64,000 nt of DNA from Amoebophrya sp. A120. Lineage: Eukaryota; Sar; Dinophyceae; Syndiniales; Amoebophryaceae. A program made the translations under genes and the position numbers. Under the pieces are notes generated by a model. It saw nothing but the letters and a program-made list of their open reading frames with translations. It did no database searches and had not been told where the DNA came from. Location: assembly GCA_905178155.1 (NCBI GenBank), contig CAJINV010000004.1, positions 3,753,320 to 3,817,319 on the forward strand. Reading direction: 5' to 3'. Shown one piece after another: positions 34,126 through 46,952 of the stretch; position 1 is the first letter of the stretch; each line of letters begins with the position of its first letter.

Positions 34126-37100
34126 ATGGCAGCAGTCACCGCGAACACTGCTCCCACCTCCACGAAGCCGGCCGCGGCACTGGTGCCGCAGGTCGGCGGA
34201 CAGACACAGACGCACCAGCAACCGAGCGCGGCGGCCAACATCGGTGCGCCGCAAGTTGTAGGCACATCCATCGGACCCGGCGCGCACGTGCGCAGGAACC
34301 AGCTGCAGACAATTTCGCCCGCCATGCAGTACCGCAGTACTACGCACAACCGCGTGGGCAGCGCCATGACGCGCCGGTTGTCGCCCACCGCGCTGGTACA
34401 ACTGAGCCCGCGGAGCTTCGGGATCCGCAGTGCCGTTATCGGTAGTGCTGCGACGGCGAGAACGACTACAACGGCGGCGGGGTTGCAGAGCCAAATGAAC
34501 GCCGCCGGCGGAGGAGCTTCCACAGCAGGTAGCCTCTGTATGACTGTTTCGGTTTTTTTCGAAGTCTTGAACAAACCAAGAAACTTAGAGTGCCCTGAGG
34601 CTGAATCTGAAATAAAGGTATAGAAACAGCAAAAGCAGGTAACGAACCGTCGGCAATATTAAAGGAGAACACCACGACGACGACGTCCACAGCCATGCCG
34701 GCTGGCACGACAGCACCCCCTAGTACAACTACGACCTCGTCGGGGTTGCTGCACACCAAATCCACGAAACATCTGTACGGTGGCAACCAGCTCGGGCTGC
34801 CACCTTCTGCGCGGTTTCGCTCCATGTCGCCCACCGGGTTGCTGCGTGCCGGGTTGGGACCCACAAACACCAGCAATTTCACATTTCAACCTACCGCTTT
34901 GTCGAAACCCACGACTACCGCTGGTACAACAACGACGGACCACGCGCAAATAAAGGCTGCGACCGTTGCGAGGATCGCCAACGCCGCGCGGCCGCCCAGC
35001 GGAACCAGTAGTGGTGCAGCTCCTGCGACGGCGACGACGAGCGGAGCAGGTGTAGCAAATGCCGCAGGAACTGGAGGTATTAAAACGGGGAACAAGAGTA
35101 CTGTTTCGTCTACTGCAGGAACGCCAATGGGGGAAACAGTGAACAACCCCTATCAAATGTAAAAATGTCTGGGTCTGGAAGATTCTGACACTTGTCATGC
35201 ACGTTTTGCATGAGCCATGACGTCTGTGATGCATACCCTAGCAATACAGATTTCTTGAGGGCTTCTTGATGCCTATTCCGCATGGCAAATGCCTGCTCAG
35301 CGTAGCAAAAATTGCATTCCCTTTGGTACTCATGCAATACAGATTTTTTTGGAATCTAAATGCAGCATCACAAGTTGCATTCTTCCAGACCCAGACATTT
35401 TTACATTTGATAACCCCGGTGTGTTGACGACGGCGACGTCCACCACGACTGAGCAGCTGCGCCAACTGATTGGCGCGCCACCGTCATCATCCTCTGCCAC
35501 CCGGTTACTCAAAGACGGCTCGCTGGAACGAAGAAACTTCCAGTTCAAAACGCAAGCGATGTATCCGCTGCAAAAGTAATTTATATTGCACTCATAGTAA
35601 TTGTATTCTGCGATTGTCACAGACACAGTCAGTGAAGATGTTGACAATTCTCACACTTGTTTACCAACGTGGTTCAGAACTGAACTTTTCTGTTTGAAAA
35701 ATATACAAACATATTTGTAGTGCAATTACTACCGGAAGAGCAAGAGGTACAAAAATACTCTTGCAAAAATGCATACGATGCTGCAAGGCGGAGCAACCAC
35801 CTCGTCCAAAGCAGCGAACCACAGCCGGCGGCAGTCTTTCTCGGTTGCCAGCGTCGAGCACTGGAAGCAGCAAGGGACGGCTGGTGTTGCTTCGACTAAA
35901 AAGTTAACACCGACAGAACAACTACAGGGTGGAGCTGCTGCAGGTGTACCCCTAGTGCCCGCGGGATCTACTGCAAGTTCGACATCGGGAAATAAAGGAG
36001 GTGCTGTTGAGCAACAAGACAAAACGTCAGAACAACATCAAACACCCGCGGCGACAAGCAGGAACAGCAGCAGGGCCAGCGCTCTTATAGCCGCGGCGGC
36101 GAACGCCACAGCAAAGTTTTTCTCTCCGCAAAGCCGAGCGGGCTTTAATATCGCACGAGCTAGCGCGGCAAGTGCAACTGGATCTGGAACAATTGCCGCT
36201 GCTGGAAAAATTACCGCTGGCGAAACTTCTACTTCCGGAACGGCGACTGGTGGGACGAGCACGCGCGCGGCCTCGTCTAGTTCCTCTAGTTCCACCGCAG
36301 CTGCAGGAGAACAAGGGGACAATAGTACGAAGTCGCAACCTGCCCACTCCGTGGACGCCTTGGTGGCGCAGGCGGTGCAAAAGGTGGACTCCCGGGTCGG
36401 CTCAAAAACGGGCAGTGGCTCCGCGGGGGTCAGTCCGCAACACGCAAACAGTGCTCGGACGTCGAGTGGGCAGCTGCTCCGGGGCGCGGCCATCACCAAT
36501 TCCGGCCTGTTCGGCAAAAATACCAGCTCGGCCTCCTCTCTCCTTCAGTTTCACAGCCCCACCGGGCCGACGGGGCCCGATAACATTAGCACAGGTGGAC
36601 CACTTCTACAAGCCGGAACAAGTGCAGGTGCCCCGACCCGTGGGAGACAGCCGTTTGGCATTCGGAACCAGAGCCCGCGGGGCGGCATCGGGAAGTTTTC
36701 GGTCTCCCCGGAGAAGTTTGTGTCTCTGTCGCCCTTCAAGCACGGGTTTCTCGGCTTTGGCGTCAGTCCCCGCGGCCCCCAGAGTCGAACGTCGGCAGCT
36801 GGGTCCCCGGGCATGGACGGAAAAAATTTGGGCAGCGCTGGTGCTGCCGTGGTAGCCGCAGCGGTTGCAGGAAGTGGAAGTGGAAGTGCATCGTCTTCTT
36901 CCAGTGCGACCGGAGCACCACAAAACACGACCCCCGCGACAACTGGTGTTAAAAATAGTACCGGAGCTGCTCCTGCAGGGGGCCCCGCAGTGGGCAACCC
37001 GATCCCACCGCTGCACCCCTCGAGTTTGACCTCGCCTGCAGACAGTGCTCTGCCGCAGATCGCGCTGGAGTCCAAGTTCGCGGCCACGCAAAACTTCTAT

Positions 37101-40100
37101 GAAGAGAGTGCACCGCAGCTCCTCCTCGTCCCCTTGATTTGTGATGCTAAGCAAACGAATCCCAAATCCATTCGCTGCCTCGTGGCACTGTTTGCATGAC
37201 AAGACATTCCGGAAGCACAACCAGTACTACATAATTCGGTGCGTATATATCGTTCGGCGCGTATTGAGTTTCTGTTTGTCAGGCACGTTAACGACGTGTG
37301 CTGGCGATTCTATTGCTGTTCATACCACGGAAGAGATGAAATGGGACTCACTGCGGGTGCAGCTGTGCACTTGCATATCTTGCCCCGCGGAGGAAACCAC
37401 CCACAGGAGCCGCAGTCGGCGCGTCTGCCGGGGGCGCCTGTGGTGACGCAGCACTCATCGCGGAGTGGGCACCCGGTCGTGAAGCCTGGTGGCGCGTCAG
37501 CGCAGTACCGAACCTCTTCCCACAGTGCGACCGGCAATCCAAGCGGGTCCTCCTTTATGCAGAAGCAACAGTCGAGCGCAACGCTCGGGGGAGCTGCCCA
37601 CCGGGCCATCGGAACAAGCAGGGGGCCTTCGCAGCCGATTGTGGGCACGCGCCGCAGCCCGATTCAGCAGGCACGGATTCTGGGGGCACAGCCGGCGCGA
37701 GGGCCCAGCCCGATTGCCAGCATACAATTGAAGGGCCTGGGATTCGGGTTGAGGAGCAACAGTCCGGGGGTGGCCTGGTAAATACTATGTGAAGGAGGAT
37801 CAAATCATACAGAAACAGAAACTACCACTTTTGGTTTTCAATATGCCACTAAACATAACAGAGAAATTCTTCCGGAATGGTGACCACACACTGGGAGAAC
37901 GTTGTCAGACTTTAGTTCTAAAAATTATCAGGACCACCGGTAGCGGCGCGAAGCCTCACCTGCAGGCCTCGGAAAATAAAGCGCTGTACAGCTCGCGGCA
38001 GAATTTGCTGCAGCAAATCGACATCGAGGCGACGAGCGTGGAAATCCTTCGCGGCGGGGGCAGTAGTGGTAATAGTGCGGGACCTGCTGCTCCGGGAGAT
38101 CATGGTACCACTAAAACTGCAGCACCCGCAGCTAGTATCATGGCTGCGACCCCCGTGGGTGACCAGGCCGTCGGGCAGAACAAGTATCAGACGCCGGATG
38201 GCAAAGGCCTGATGAGCAACAGCATGGCCAGCACCCCGGCGGAGCAGAGCTGTCCGCCAAGTGCCATGGTGGTCGAGAAATTGGTATATATTAGTACTCT
38301 GAATGTATACCGACATAAGTGCTGTCCGCTTAGTGCAATCTGTATGTTGAAGCTTTGCCATAGTACTACTGCAACTGCACTGTCACTGACTCTGCAATTG
38401 AGGTTATGCCTGAGCAGCTCTGCAAAAGTGCGAGAACTTTGCTTTTTGTACATGCAGTTGCACCCGACCGAGTATATTAAATGGCACTAATATCGGTATC
38501 AAAACTAAAACAGCAAGGAATGGTCGAGGCTGTATCCGATTGTTCGCAAAAGTCCACGCCGGCGATGCAGCGTGGGGTCATTGCGCCGGTGAACGTTGCT
38601 GCGTCGGAGGTGGTCGTGAACGTGGAGCAGCCTACTTCTAGCAGCTCTGCCACCTCAGCTGGTGTCGTGCAACGGCCACAAGAAACGAGTCGAGAAGCTG
38701 CGGCCCAAAAGTCATCTTCCGGCTCCTGCAACTCCGAAAGCGAGCAAGAGGCTTCGAGCACGACAAAAGGCGGCCCGAACAGCACCGGGTTTCTGCAGCA
38801 GTTTCCGCCGGCGTTACCCCTGCCTCCGAGCGGTGGACCGCAGCCATCTGCGGACGGCTTGTCTTCGGCCTCGGGCTCGAAGCCGTCAACCTCGCGAAGC
38901 ACTGTCGCAGGAGTAGAGGGTGGAAATAACAGTGCTACAGGTGGCGTATCTGCTGGGACTACATCAATGTCGTCAGCAACTACCAGAATGGCCTCATCTT
39001 CCCGGCAGCAGCTCTTAAGCAGGCCCCAGCTGACAAAACGAAGTCTGAACAAGGCGCCGTCAGCGTCGAAGATAAAGGTAGACTTGTTTATGTAACTTGG
39101 TAGATTATTTCAGTTTGAGAGCAACCTTTGTCTTCTTCCTGTAGACGGGTCTGCTTTTCGTGTTGCGGCGCATGAGGACGTCGACCCGAGAATTTTGGAG
39201 CATTTCTGTGAGTTTTGTCTTTGCATGTCGAGTAGTTTCAGAACAGCAAACCTACAAGAGAGCCGGCACATGATGTTACAGGCACAAGTAGACGCAGTAG
39301 GCGGGTTCCGGCTCTCGCCAGAATCTATGCAGCGGGGCATCGTCGTGCAGCCACAAAGCCGTCTGGTGGACGCAAGAGGCGGGTACACAACTTATTACAC
39401 TTCTTAGTTCATTAAGTGTGCTGCTGTACGGAAAAATCACAGGTGCTGTATGTACTCTCTTGTTTGGCGTGATTTTGGTGGAAGATAAAACAACACTTTC
39501 ACTCCAGACCGCCCCTGCTGGACACCAGCAAGTCCTCGTCGGGCTTCAAAACTACTACCGGCATCAAGCCCCTGGCACAGCCCCAGATCGGTCTCGTTCC
39601 GCAATCTTCCCCCCAGCATAAACCCACGTCCACCCCTCCCCCGACTGGACACAAGTACAGCGTACGGGCGGGCGTGGTTGTTGCAGGGCACTGGGCAGCC
39701 AGCCGAATCCAGCGCTGGTGGCGACTGCTGGTGTTTCACTCGAGGTTCTACAGCCACGGGCGGAATGTATCAATACTACGGTGTACCTGTTTCGCGATGA
39801 CTGAACTTGGCCGCTTTTCAATTCATTTTGGCATGATGAAGTCATCTCGGGAGTTCTTTAGATGAGTGTTTTGCACGAGCTGCGTGGCGACTAGAACAAG
39901 AGCCGCATGACGAGATGAACATGAAAATAGAAGTACCAGTACCAAAAATGTTATAAATTTATTATCAGGTGCTCAAGTGGATCGGGTCGCTCGAATGGCT
40001 GATGAAGCAAAACATGCTGTACGGCACCGAGATTGCGGAACAAGAGGACTTTGACTACTGGGACCGGGCGTTTCACAGCTCGGCGCTGGATAGCGAAGTA

Positions 40101-40478
40101 GACCCGTGGGGGAATAAGCGATTACGGGAGCACCTGAACAAGATGTGGTACGGGTCGGAGCAGGGACCAGCGGTAACTGCAGGCCAGCAGCAGCAAGTGG
40201 TGCAGGTTGTGACTTCTCAGCAGCAAGATAGCATTGCTCAACAGCATGATTTGCAGCAGTACAACGACCACGCCTATCTTCCCAATGCCACCGGTCAGCA
40301 ACAAGCAGTCACGCAGCAAGAAGTCCTGCCAGCTGGTCAACAGTATTTTTATCCCAGCGGTGGACCCGTGGCAGGAGCCGTCCCCGTCGGGCAGCAAAGT
40401 GTGCTGCAACTCGAACAGCAGCAGTACGCACCACAGTACCAGCAGGTGGTGAATCAGGACCAAATTCCCTGCCAATAA
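34126..40478 (+). CDS. Low-complexity protein with IQ motif, 11 exons, 1,622 residues
   Basis: Exons 34126-34528, 34639-35150, 35418-35561, 35781-37133, 37204-37238, 37283-37777, 37932-38283, 38514-39083, 39147-39382, 39508-39766 and 39969-40478. Introns 3 and 4 in map order are an A element (35151) and a B element (35562). The junctions at 37134-37203 and 39084-39146 are non-canonical and less certain; the other introns are GT-AG. Most of the chain is Ala/Ser/Thr/Gly-rich and probably disordered. Residues about 1429-1447 (AASRIQRWWRLLVFHSR) fit the IQ calmodulin-binding motif. The segment encoded at 37204-37400 (HNQYYIIRHVNDVCWRFYC) looks folded. The C-terminal ~100 residues are Gln-rich. 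A calmodulin-binding cytoskeletal or signalling role is an inference from the IQ motif alone. Confidence 0.7.
35151..35412 (-). mobile_element. Introner element A, reverse, TSD ACCCC
   Basis: 262 bp. Left end TATCAAATGTAAAAATGTCT, right end ATTTTTACATTTGATA. ACCCC is duplicated at 35146-35150 and 35413-35417. Removal joins Asn-Asn-Pro to Gly-Val-Leu in frame. Confidence 0.95.
35562..35775. mobile_element. Introner element B, diverged, TSD CGATG
   Basis: 214 bp. Left end TATCCGCTGCAAAAGTAATT, right end TACTCTTGCAAAAATGCATA. CGATG is duplicated at 35557-35561 and 35776-35780. Removal joins Gln-Ala-Met to Leu-Gln-Gly in frame. Without this join, two separate genes ending at 35579 and starting at 35769 would be called. 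Confidence 0.85.
37134..37203. mobile_element. Short element-like intron (type D)
   Basis: 70 bp between TTGATTTGTGATGC and TTTGCATGACAAG, whose ends are roughly inverted. The interior AATCCCAAATCCA and GGCACTGTTTGCATGACAA also occurs at about 58366-58412 inside a GT-AG intron. There is no clear TSD. A stop codon inside means it must be removed for the frame to continue. Confidence 0.5.
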
Positions 40479-42438
40479 AGACGGCAGTTTAATACTATAC
40501 ATATACAGTTAGTATATCATCTGCGATTGCAAAATTTAAATTTTGTTGTTTTCGCCTTGCCACTGCCAGTGCTGTCTTCTTTCGCTGGGTCTTTAGGAAG
40601 ATAGCATTGGGATAAAGATGATTATCGAGTCTTGAGAGAGATTTTGCTTTGGGATTATATTATCATCTCCTGTGGCTGCGGCGCCCCAGAGTAGTGCTTA
40701 CAAAGTTTAGGCACTGCCGCGTAAGTGCGGTCGGGGAGGACCGAGAGAGGCAAAACCAAAATGCAGTAGTACATATTAATTGAAATGAGGACGTCCCTCG
40801 GTGGGTGTGATGACGACCCCCGCCTATGCGGGCTGTTATTCTCGCCACTGTGATACTGACTCTTTAAAATCTCGAGCCGACGAGGACGAAAAAGCTACTC
40901 ACGAGAGTCGGAGCGTTGTTGTAGTCCTTCTCGATGTTCTTTCGGCGCGTTGTCGGTATTAAGTGGTACTATGTATTTGCATTGTCCAAAATCTCTGCTG
41001 CGAGGCTGAGTCTGTCAGCGCAAAGAGAACATCTTCACAATGATCTCGAAAGGCAAACTTGTGTGCAGTTCAAGTTCTGGCGGGGCGTGACCCAAGGTCG
41101 CACAAATTTAAAGAATTTAGATCCGTTCTGCTTCTGCACAACACATCAGAACAAGGAAGGTCAATTTGAAATATGATCCTGAAAGGAAGTTCTTAAGCAC
41201 TTGATCCTAAGCAGACGCCATATGGATGAAGTGCTACAACTATCTACACCTAAAGATATTGGGAATAAAGACTCCCTGCAGTATCATGATGATAGAATGA
41301 CCTAAACCTAATTCTCCACTGAGCCACCGCTCTGACGAGAAAACCTCAACTCCGTATTCGTACTGTCTGAAAAGAAGGAGACTTCAAGTAGTAAGGCGGA
41401 TGCTGTGGCTGTGCGCTGTGGCATGCTTGAGCTTGCCATGCGGTTTAGAAATAATTGTTCCTGCAGCTGCGTGTCTTTTCGAAATGATGATAAACCTCAA
41501 CCATAGAATCACTCCACTCCGATGTTTGGTGACGATTCAACTGTACACATCATGCACTACCATCTGACACAGACACAAACGCTGTATTGCTCAAGGTACT
41601 TGGGATGAAATTTTGTCATGCTTCTATCGAACGTAAGCACAACTACATGGCCAACATCCTGATGAGAAACCTCAACCATAGAATCACTCCACTCCGATGT
41701 TTGGTGACGATTCCTTGTACACATCATGCACTACCATCTGAATCAAAGCTTGTATTGCGCAATGTCCTTGGGATAAAATTTTGTCATGCTTCTATCGAAC
41801 ATAAGGTAGGCATCTATATCCTGATGAGAAACCTCAACCATAGAATCACTCCACTCCGATGTTTGGTGACGATTCCTTGTACACATCATGCACTACCATC
41901 TGAAGCAAAAGTATGTAAGCGCCGAAAAAGGTTAATCAGACCATGCACAATATACATCCCTCGGAAAGATCAAAGCAGTATTTCGTGGGCACAGCAGGTG
42001 GTCAAACAATGAGGACACCATGCGCAAGCGCAACGCATAGGACAGGAGTCGAGATCCAGATCACTCCACCCACGCTTTCTAAAAATCCAAGAAAAAATTT
42101 AAAGATCAACTCGCGCGGGGAACGGAAATCTAAAGAGATCAATGTCTGTTGCATCATGCTTCTAAATCTAAATCTAACTTCACCTGAATCTAAAGATCCG
42201 ATCTGCTGGTGGGAAGATGTTGTTGACAGCAGAAAGAAGCTGAGCTCTATTGAACATGGCCGATCAAAATATAGCTTTGCTTTGCCTGATCTGCTCCGAA
42301 GCGGGGCTACACTAGTTCCTCAAATATAGCCGCTGCATAGAACAAGTAGTGCTTGTTCCGACGCCAACTGTTTCTATTCCAATTTACAATCTCACAGGGA
42401 CGAGAATCGTAGTCAGATTTTCACAAAACCGACTGAAA
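40479..42438. other. 2-kb intergenic stretch with a triple repeat
   Basis: No supported gene. Contains the 41492-41914 repeats, annotated separately. Repeated fragments GTCATGCTTCTATCGAAC at about 41617 and 41785 lie between the repeat cores. Confidence 0.5.
41492..41914 (+). repeat. Three direct copies of an ~80-bp core at 162-175 bp spacing
   Basis: AAACCTCAACCATAGAATCA starts at 41492, 41667 and 41829. Each core continues through GATGTTTGGTGACGATTC to CACATCATGCACTACCATCTG. Between cores, a second shared block (GGATGAAATTTTGTCATGCT or GGATAAAATTTTGTCATGCT) appears twice. No coding or hairpin function is evident. Confidence 0.85.
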
Positions 42439-42824
42439 ATGGTCCACGTCTACAACGAAGCCACCAAGACCTTCTACCAGGTCCACCAGAAGAAGGTTGC
42501 CCAGCGACCGGCCAGGGAGGTGGGCAAGCGCCAGAAGAACACGGAATACATGAAGAAGCTCTTGGTATACTTGATATCGTCTTTTGGTTTTGTTTATTTC
42601 TTGCTTTGCTTTTGGCCGAAAATTATACGTACCAATGGAATTTGGATTTATTTTGGGCGCAAGCAGCCTTCTGCAGGGCTAATGTGTACTACGATGAAGG
42701 GCGATTGGAGGATTTTTTAAAATGCAAATCTTGAATTCCACCAAAAATTTTTCCCTAAATCCTAAAACAGGCTCTGGAGGCCGCGCACCCGGTGAAGTGC
42801 ATTTACACGGACAAGAAGGAGTAA
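42439..42824 (+). CDS. 59-residue Lys-rich protein, 2 exons
   Basis: Exons 42439-42564 and 42771-42824, joined through a GT-AG phase-0 intron. The product is basic and compact: it starts MVHVYNEATKTFYQVHQKK, has the middle REVGKRQKNTEYMKKLL and ends KCIYTDKKE. There is no signal peptide or membrane segment. Unlike its neighbours it has no low-complexity sequence, which argues for a real, constrained small protein. I do not recognise the family. It could be a small ribosomal, mitochondrial or RNA-associated factor, but nothing proves this. Missing upstream exons cannot be excluded. Confidence 0.6.
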
Positions 42825-43987
42825 AAAGTCAGACGAGGACGACGCAAAATGGAGCATAGAACCACTCTGAAAACAACAACCCTCGCTGCCAGATGACTTT
42901 AATTTGTGGCGCCGAACAGCACTTGTGCAGCGCGGAAAAATGTTGAGAAGATTCTGACTACGATTTAAAAATCTGACAGCAATTATTTTTGCTGGGATGG
43001 TTTCCGCTGAAGTCCTTGCCGACGGCTTGGGAAAACGCTGCGGATCATGTTGCCTTCACAGAGAAGAGTGTTCCGGTCGTTTTGCGTAGCATTGTAGCAC
43101 TAGGCTTTCCATCGTTGTTGCTACGATCTGAGATGGTGTCGAACGTAGTAGACCACCTCTCTTGCGAAACACACCATCGGTGCCGAGACCACCTCTCTTG
43201 CAAAGCACATCCATGCACGCTTTAGAAGAGCGACCGTGGCGAAGATGGATCAAAAGCAACAGTTCGGTTCGTGCGAACAGCAACACAGAGGATTGAAAAT
43301 CGCGATTTAGATTGACAGAAAAGGAATAATAATCAGTCGGTTCTGCTTCGTACTTCAGCTTGCTTCCTAGCAGCTGACCTCAATGAACAAATGCAACTTC
43401 GGTTGATGAAACAGAAGGGCTACGACTCTCTGGTGTAACAGAAATACTCGGTCCTTCGAGCACGTGCTGCACCTTCCTCGTGCGCAATCACAACAAGTTT
43501 AGGCGAACTCGTGCACAGCAATTTCGTTCTCATCAACATTCGTTCGTCCCCTTCTGTCGTGGCGCAGTGACGCCCTCGCGAGAACAGTTTTAGACGCGAT
43601 AGAAGGTAGACAAGTACTGATTGAGATTCTTCGATTCATCTTTAACTTTATCGTATGGAAGAAAAAGTTAGCTCTGGTGCACAATAACAATCGGATATAC
43701 AGGGCCTGTAAGATAATCCATACGCGACCCTGCAGGCGCGGCCTGCACCCCAAGCACTTTTTAAGCTATTGAATACACGTTTTCTAGCTCTTTCATCTTC
43801 ACTTTCCACTATAAGCACTTTTATTCTTGGACGGCACGCCGCGGGCGTCGTCCGTTGTGATTTTCGTGTCAACATCATCCCGTGCTGTGTTGTATATCAA
43901 CATACGTCTTTAAAATCCAAAAGTAGTACGTACTCTCGCACGATTTCTGTATTGCTTACTTAGTTGATAACCACAACCTCACACAAC
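42825..43987. other. Intergenic stretch
   Basis: No supported exon, RNA gene or repeat. One short duplication is visible: GACCACCTCTCTTGC at about 43151 and 43190. Confidence 0.45.
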
Positions 43988-46952
43988 ATGGCGTACCAGC
44001 CCTACATTGGCATGGGTGGCTCCGACTACTACGGAGGCGACCCAAACTACGCCGCGTGGGCGGGGTCCGACGCGGCCAAGGAGCAGTTTGGGGAGACGGT
44101 TGCCACCTCCGGGGCCGGGTCCTCGGACCACACCATTACCGTCAAGGTCCAGGGCGGCGGGTTCCTGGCCCAGACCAAGGGCGGCCTGGACACCGGGGTT
44201 GGGGGGCGCTACGTCGACTACAACTCGGACGGCTACATTTTCAATGAGGCGGGGGTCGATGCCATGGGCAACGTCGTCGCGCAGAAGCAGCACGGCGGCG
44301 GCGGGGGTTACTACGACCAGAACGGGCAGTGGGTCCAGACCGGCGATGGCGGGAGCGGGAGCGGCGGCTACGTAGACGAAAATGGGCAGTGGGTCTACAC
44401 GCCGGGGGGCAACGAGGAGGACCAGGCCGCCTACAACTTTAGTCGCAAGAAGATTGACGTGAGTGTGCAGGGCTACAGCCACGACGACCTCGTGGACGAC
44501 GGCCGGAACCACATGGTGGGCGGGGGCGGGAGATTCGGGGGAGCAGGAGGTGGAGGTGGGCATCACCACCACGGAGGCAGCGGTGGGGGCTCGGGATCAT
44601 ATGGTAGTTCCGGGGGAGCAGGGTATAGTAACTCCGGCGGTGGAGGCGGTTCGTACGGTGCTAACGGTTCGTACGGAGGTGGTGGCGGAGGGTATAACTC
44701 GGACGCCGAGTCAGCGAGCTCCTCCTCTTCCGAAGACTTGGGGCAAAGAGGCGGAAAACTGATCCAATACGCGATGGAAGTGCCGACGCCGATAGGGAAA
44801 GCGAAAGTTTTGGTTTTTGAAGACTGGACCGTGGACTTCGACGATGACGAGTGCTGGTGAGGTTTATTTTGCAGTGACTAAATGATGCGACGCGCTTTCG
44901 ATTATTGTTCTTCTACCTAGTCGTGCACATGCTCGTGGGGGACTTCTCACTCTCGACGTCACTGATAGTTGTATAGCAAAAATTTTAGAAATACTGCGAA
45001 CCACAATAGAGAAAACCAAATCGTAATAACCTCGTTTATTTTCTACACAGGAACCTCGGCGACACGACGCGCACGTGCGTGAAGCCGACCGGCACGTGGA
45101 AGGGGGAGTCTCCGCAGGACTTTACCTGCACGCACGGCCAGGCGTGGAACCTGGTGTGGGGGTCCGACCCGAAGACCGGCAAGCAGGTGCCCGTGTTGAC
45201 CATCGGCGGATTGGAATTTCGCGACGGCTACATCCCGGGCAGTCAAAACGCGTCTAATTGGGAAAACGGGAAGAGCAGCTCGGGCGGCGGGGGGATCGGC
45301 GGCTGGTTCCATAATCTGATGTCCGGCGACAGTATCATGGGCGGGTCGAGTTCGACGACAAGCAAGGGGAAGGGAAAAAGGAGTGGCAGTAGTTCCGCTT
45401 TCGCAGCCGAGGGCGACTGGGGCGAAGTAGACGGCACCGCCGGCCGCGGGCGGGGCAGGACCGGGATCTCCGGGCACTGCATCTACGGCATCTGCCCCCC
45501 GCAGAACATCAAGACGGTGCGAAAGATCGGGATGCAGGCTCACGCCCACGCACTCGACATGGATAAGCACCAACAGCAACAGGCCGCGAAAATGGCGGAG
45601 CACCAGAAACAGATGCAGAAGGTGGCCAACCGACAGGAAGAGCAGCGGGCCGCGAACGCCATGCGGCTGCAGGCCGACAAGTGGAAGCTGCAGCAGCACA
45701 AGGCGGAGTTGCAGGCAGAAACCGCGATGAAGCAAAACATGATGCGGGCGGAGTTGAACGCCGTGCGTATGGACAAGCAGAACGAGCTCGCGCAGATGCA
45801 GGGCCGCGCGGATATGAAGATGATAGAGATGGCGCAGGCCAACCACGAGACGAAGATGAAGGCGAAGCTGGACATGGAGGCCGCGCAGATGTCCGCGGAC
45901 TTGCTCGCGGCGCAGCAGGACACCATCAACCTGCAAAACGAGATGGAGACGAAGCTGACCCTGGAGCAAAAGCGCGCCGAGGCGATGTCGATGAAGGCCC
46001 GGCAGCGCATGAAGGACGGCCGCAGCCGCGGGGGCGTGAGAGACGGCCCCGGCGGATCCGGCGTGGGTGCGCGCGGCGGCGGTCGGGGGGTCCGCGGAGC
46101 GAGCGGCGGCCGCGGGGTCGGTGGCATTGGTGGCCGCGGCGTCGGGGCCTACGCGACCGGGGGCGGCGGCGTTCGGACGCCCTTCGACTGCGCGAAATAC
46201 GTGCCGGCGAAAGAAAGGTAAGAATTTGATAAAAACAGAAGTTGGTGGCTTCGATTTTTGCTCTCTTTCGTTCGTGCATCTGTTGTTGTAAGAACAGCCC
46301 CTGGATTTACATGTAGTGATGATGAAGGATGAAGATGATGGTCAATGTTTTGTTTTCTACCCTCAAGAAATAGTGCGCGATTTGTAGTTTGAGTATCGTT
46401 AGCACTCTGACATGCATTCACGTAACTGCTGATTTAACATCGTTCACCTCGATGTCGATGTGGAGCAACCAGAGTTTGTTGTCGAAGTGATAAATTGTGA
46501 AATCTATCAAAACTGCAAAAATGATGATGAACAGGGACCAGATGCGCATTTGGCACTTTGGTTTGGTGGATGTCAACATGGGCACTTACATGAGCAATAA
46601 GTGGCAGCGAAAGTACGTGGTGGTCCGCGACATGCTGTTTGAGATTTACGACTCCCCTACGGCCCAAGTCCCCATCGCCACCTACCCGTTTACCCCCGAT
46701 AGCAAGTTCTCCAGCTTCAAGTCGGACACCTGCAGCACGGAGGGAAGGATGCTGTCCCGCACCCGGAGTTACGGCTTCGAGTTTGACACGCGGCACTTCC
46801 TGGGCATGGTACATGTCGATTGCCACGACATGAAAAATCTCACCGAGTGGATGCACAAAATGGAAGACTGCCGGGCGCACCAGCGGCAGGCGGCACAATC
46901 ACTCGCGGAAACGGTGAACGCAATCAACGAAATTTACAACGAAGCCGGCTGA
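43988..46952 (+). CDS. Gly-rich, coiled-coil, PH-domain-like protein, 3 exons
   Basis: Exons 43988-44856, 45051-46217 and 46535-46952 with two GT-AG introns give 817 residues. Residues 1-280 are Gly/Tyr/Asn-rich with repeated Tyr-Tyr-Asp-Gln-Asn-Gly-Gln-Trp-like and Asp-Glu-Asn-Gly-Gln-Trp segments, then a Gly/His/Ser stretch. Residues ~440-610 form a long Gln/Ala/Met/Lys-rich helix expected to be a coiled coil. Residues ~613-675 are Arg-Gly repeats typical of RNA-binding RGG boxes. The last exon (from ~679) resembles a pleckstrin-homology domain: RKYVVVRDMLFEIYDSP forms the first strands, and the C-terminal helix contains LTEWMHKMEDC with the expected Trp. A membrane- or RNA-linked adaptor is possible. 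The gene has no introner elements and its codons are more GC-rich than its neighbours'. Confidence 0.75.

Noticed and set aside
35581-35768. A gene boundary between two separate genes
   Set aside because: The stop at 35579 lies inside a B element with a perfect CGATG duplication; removing it makes one continuous frame.
45043-45969. 308-codon minus-strand open frame rich in Leu/His/Arg
   Set aside because: Antisense shadow of the Gln/Lys-rich coiled-coil exon of the PH-domain gene.
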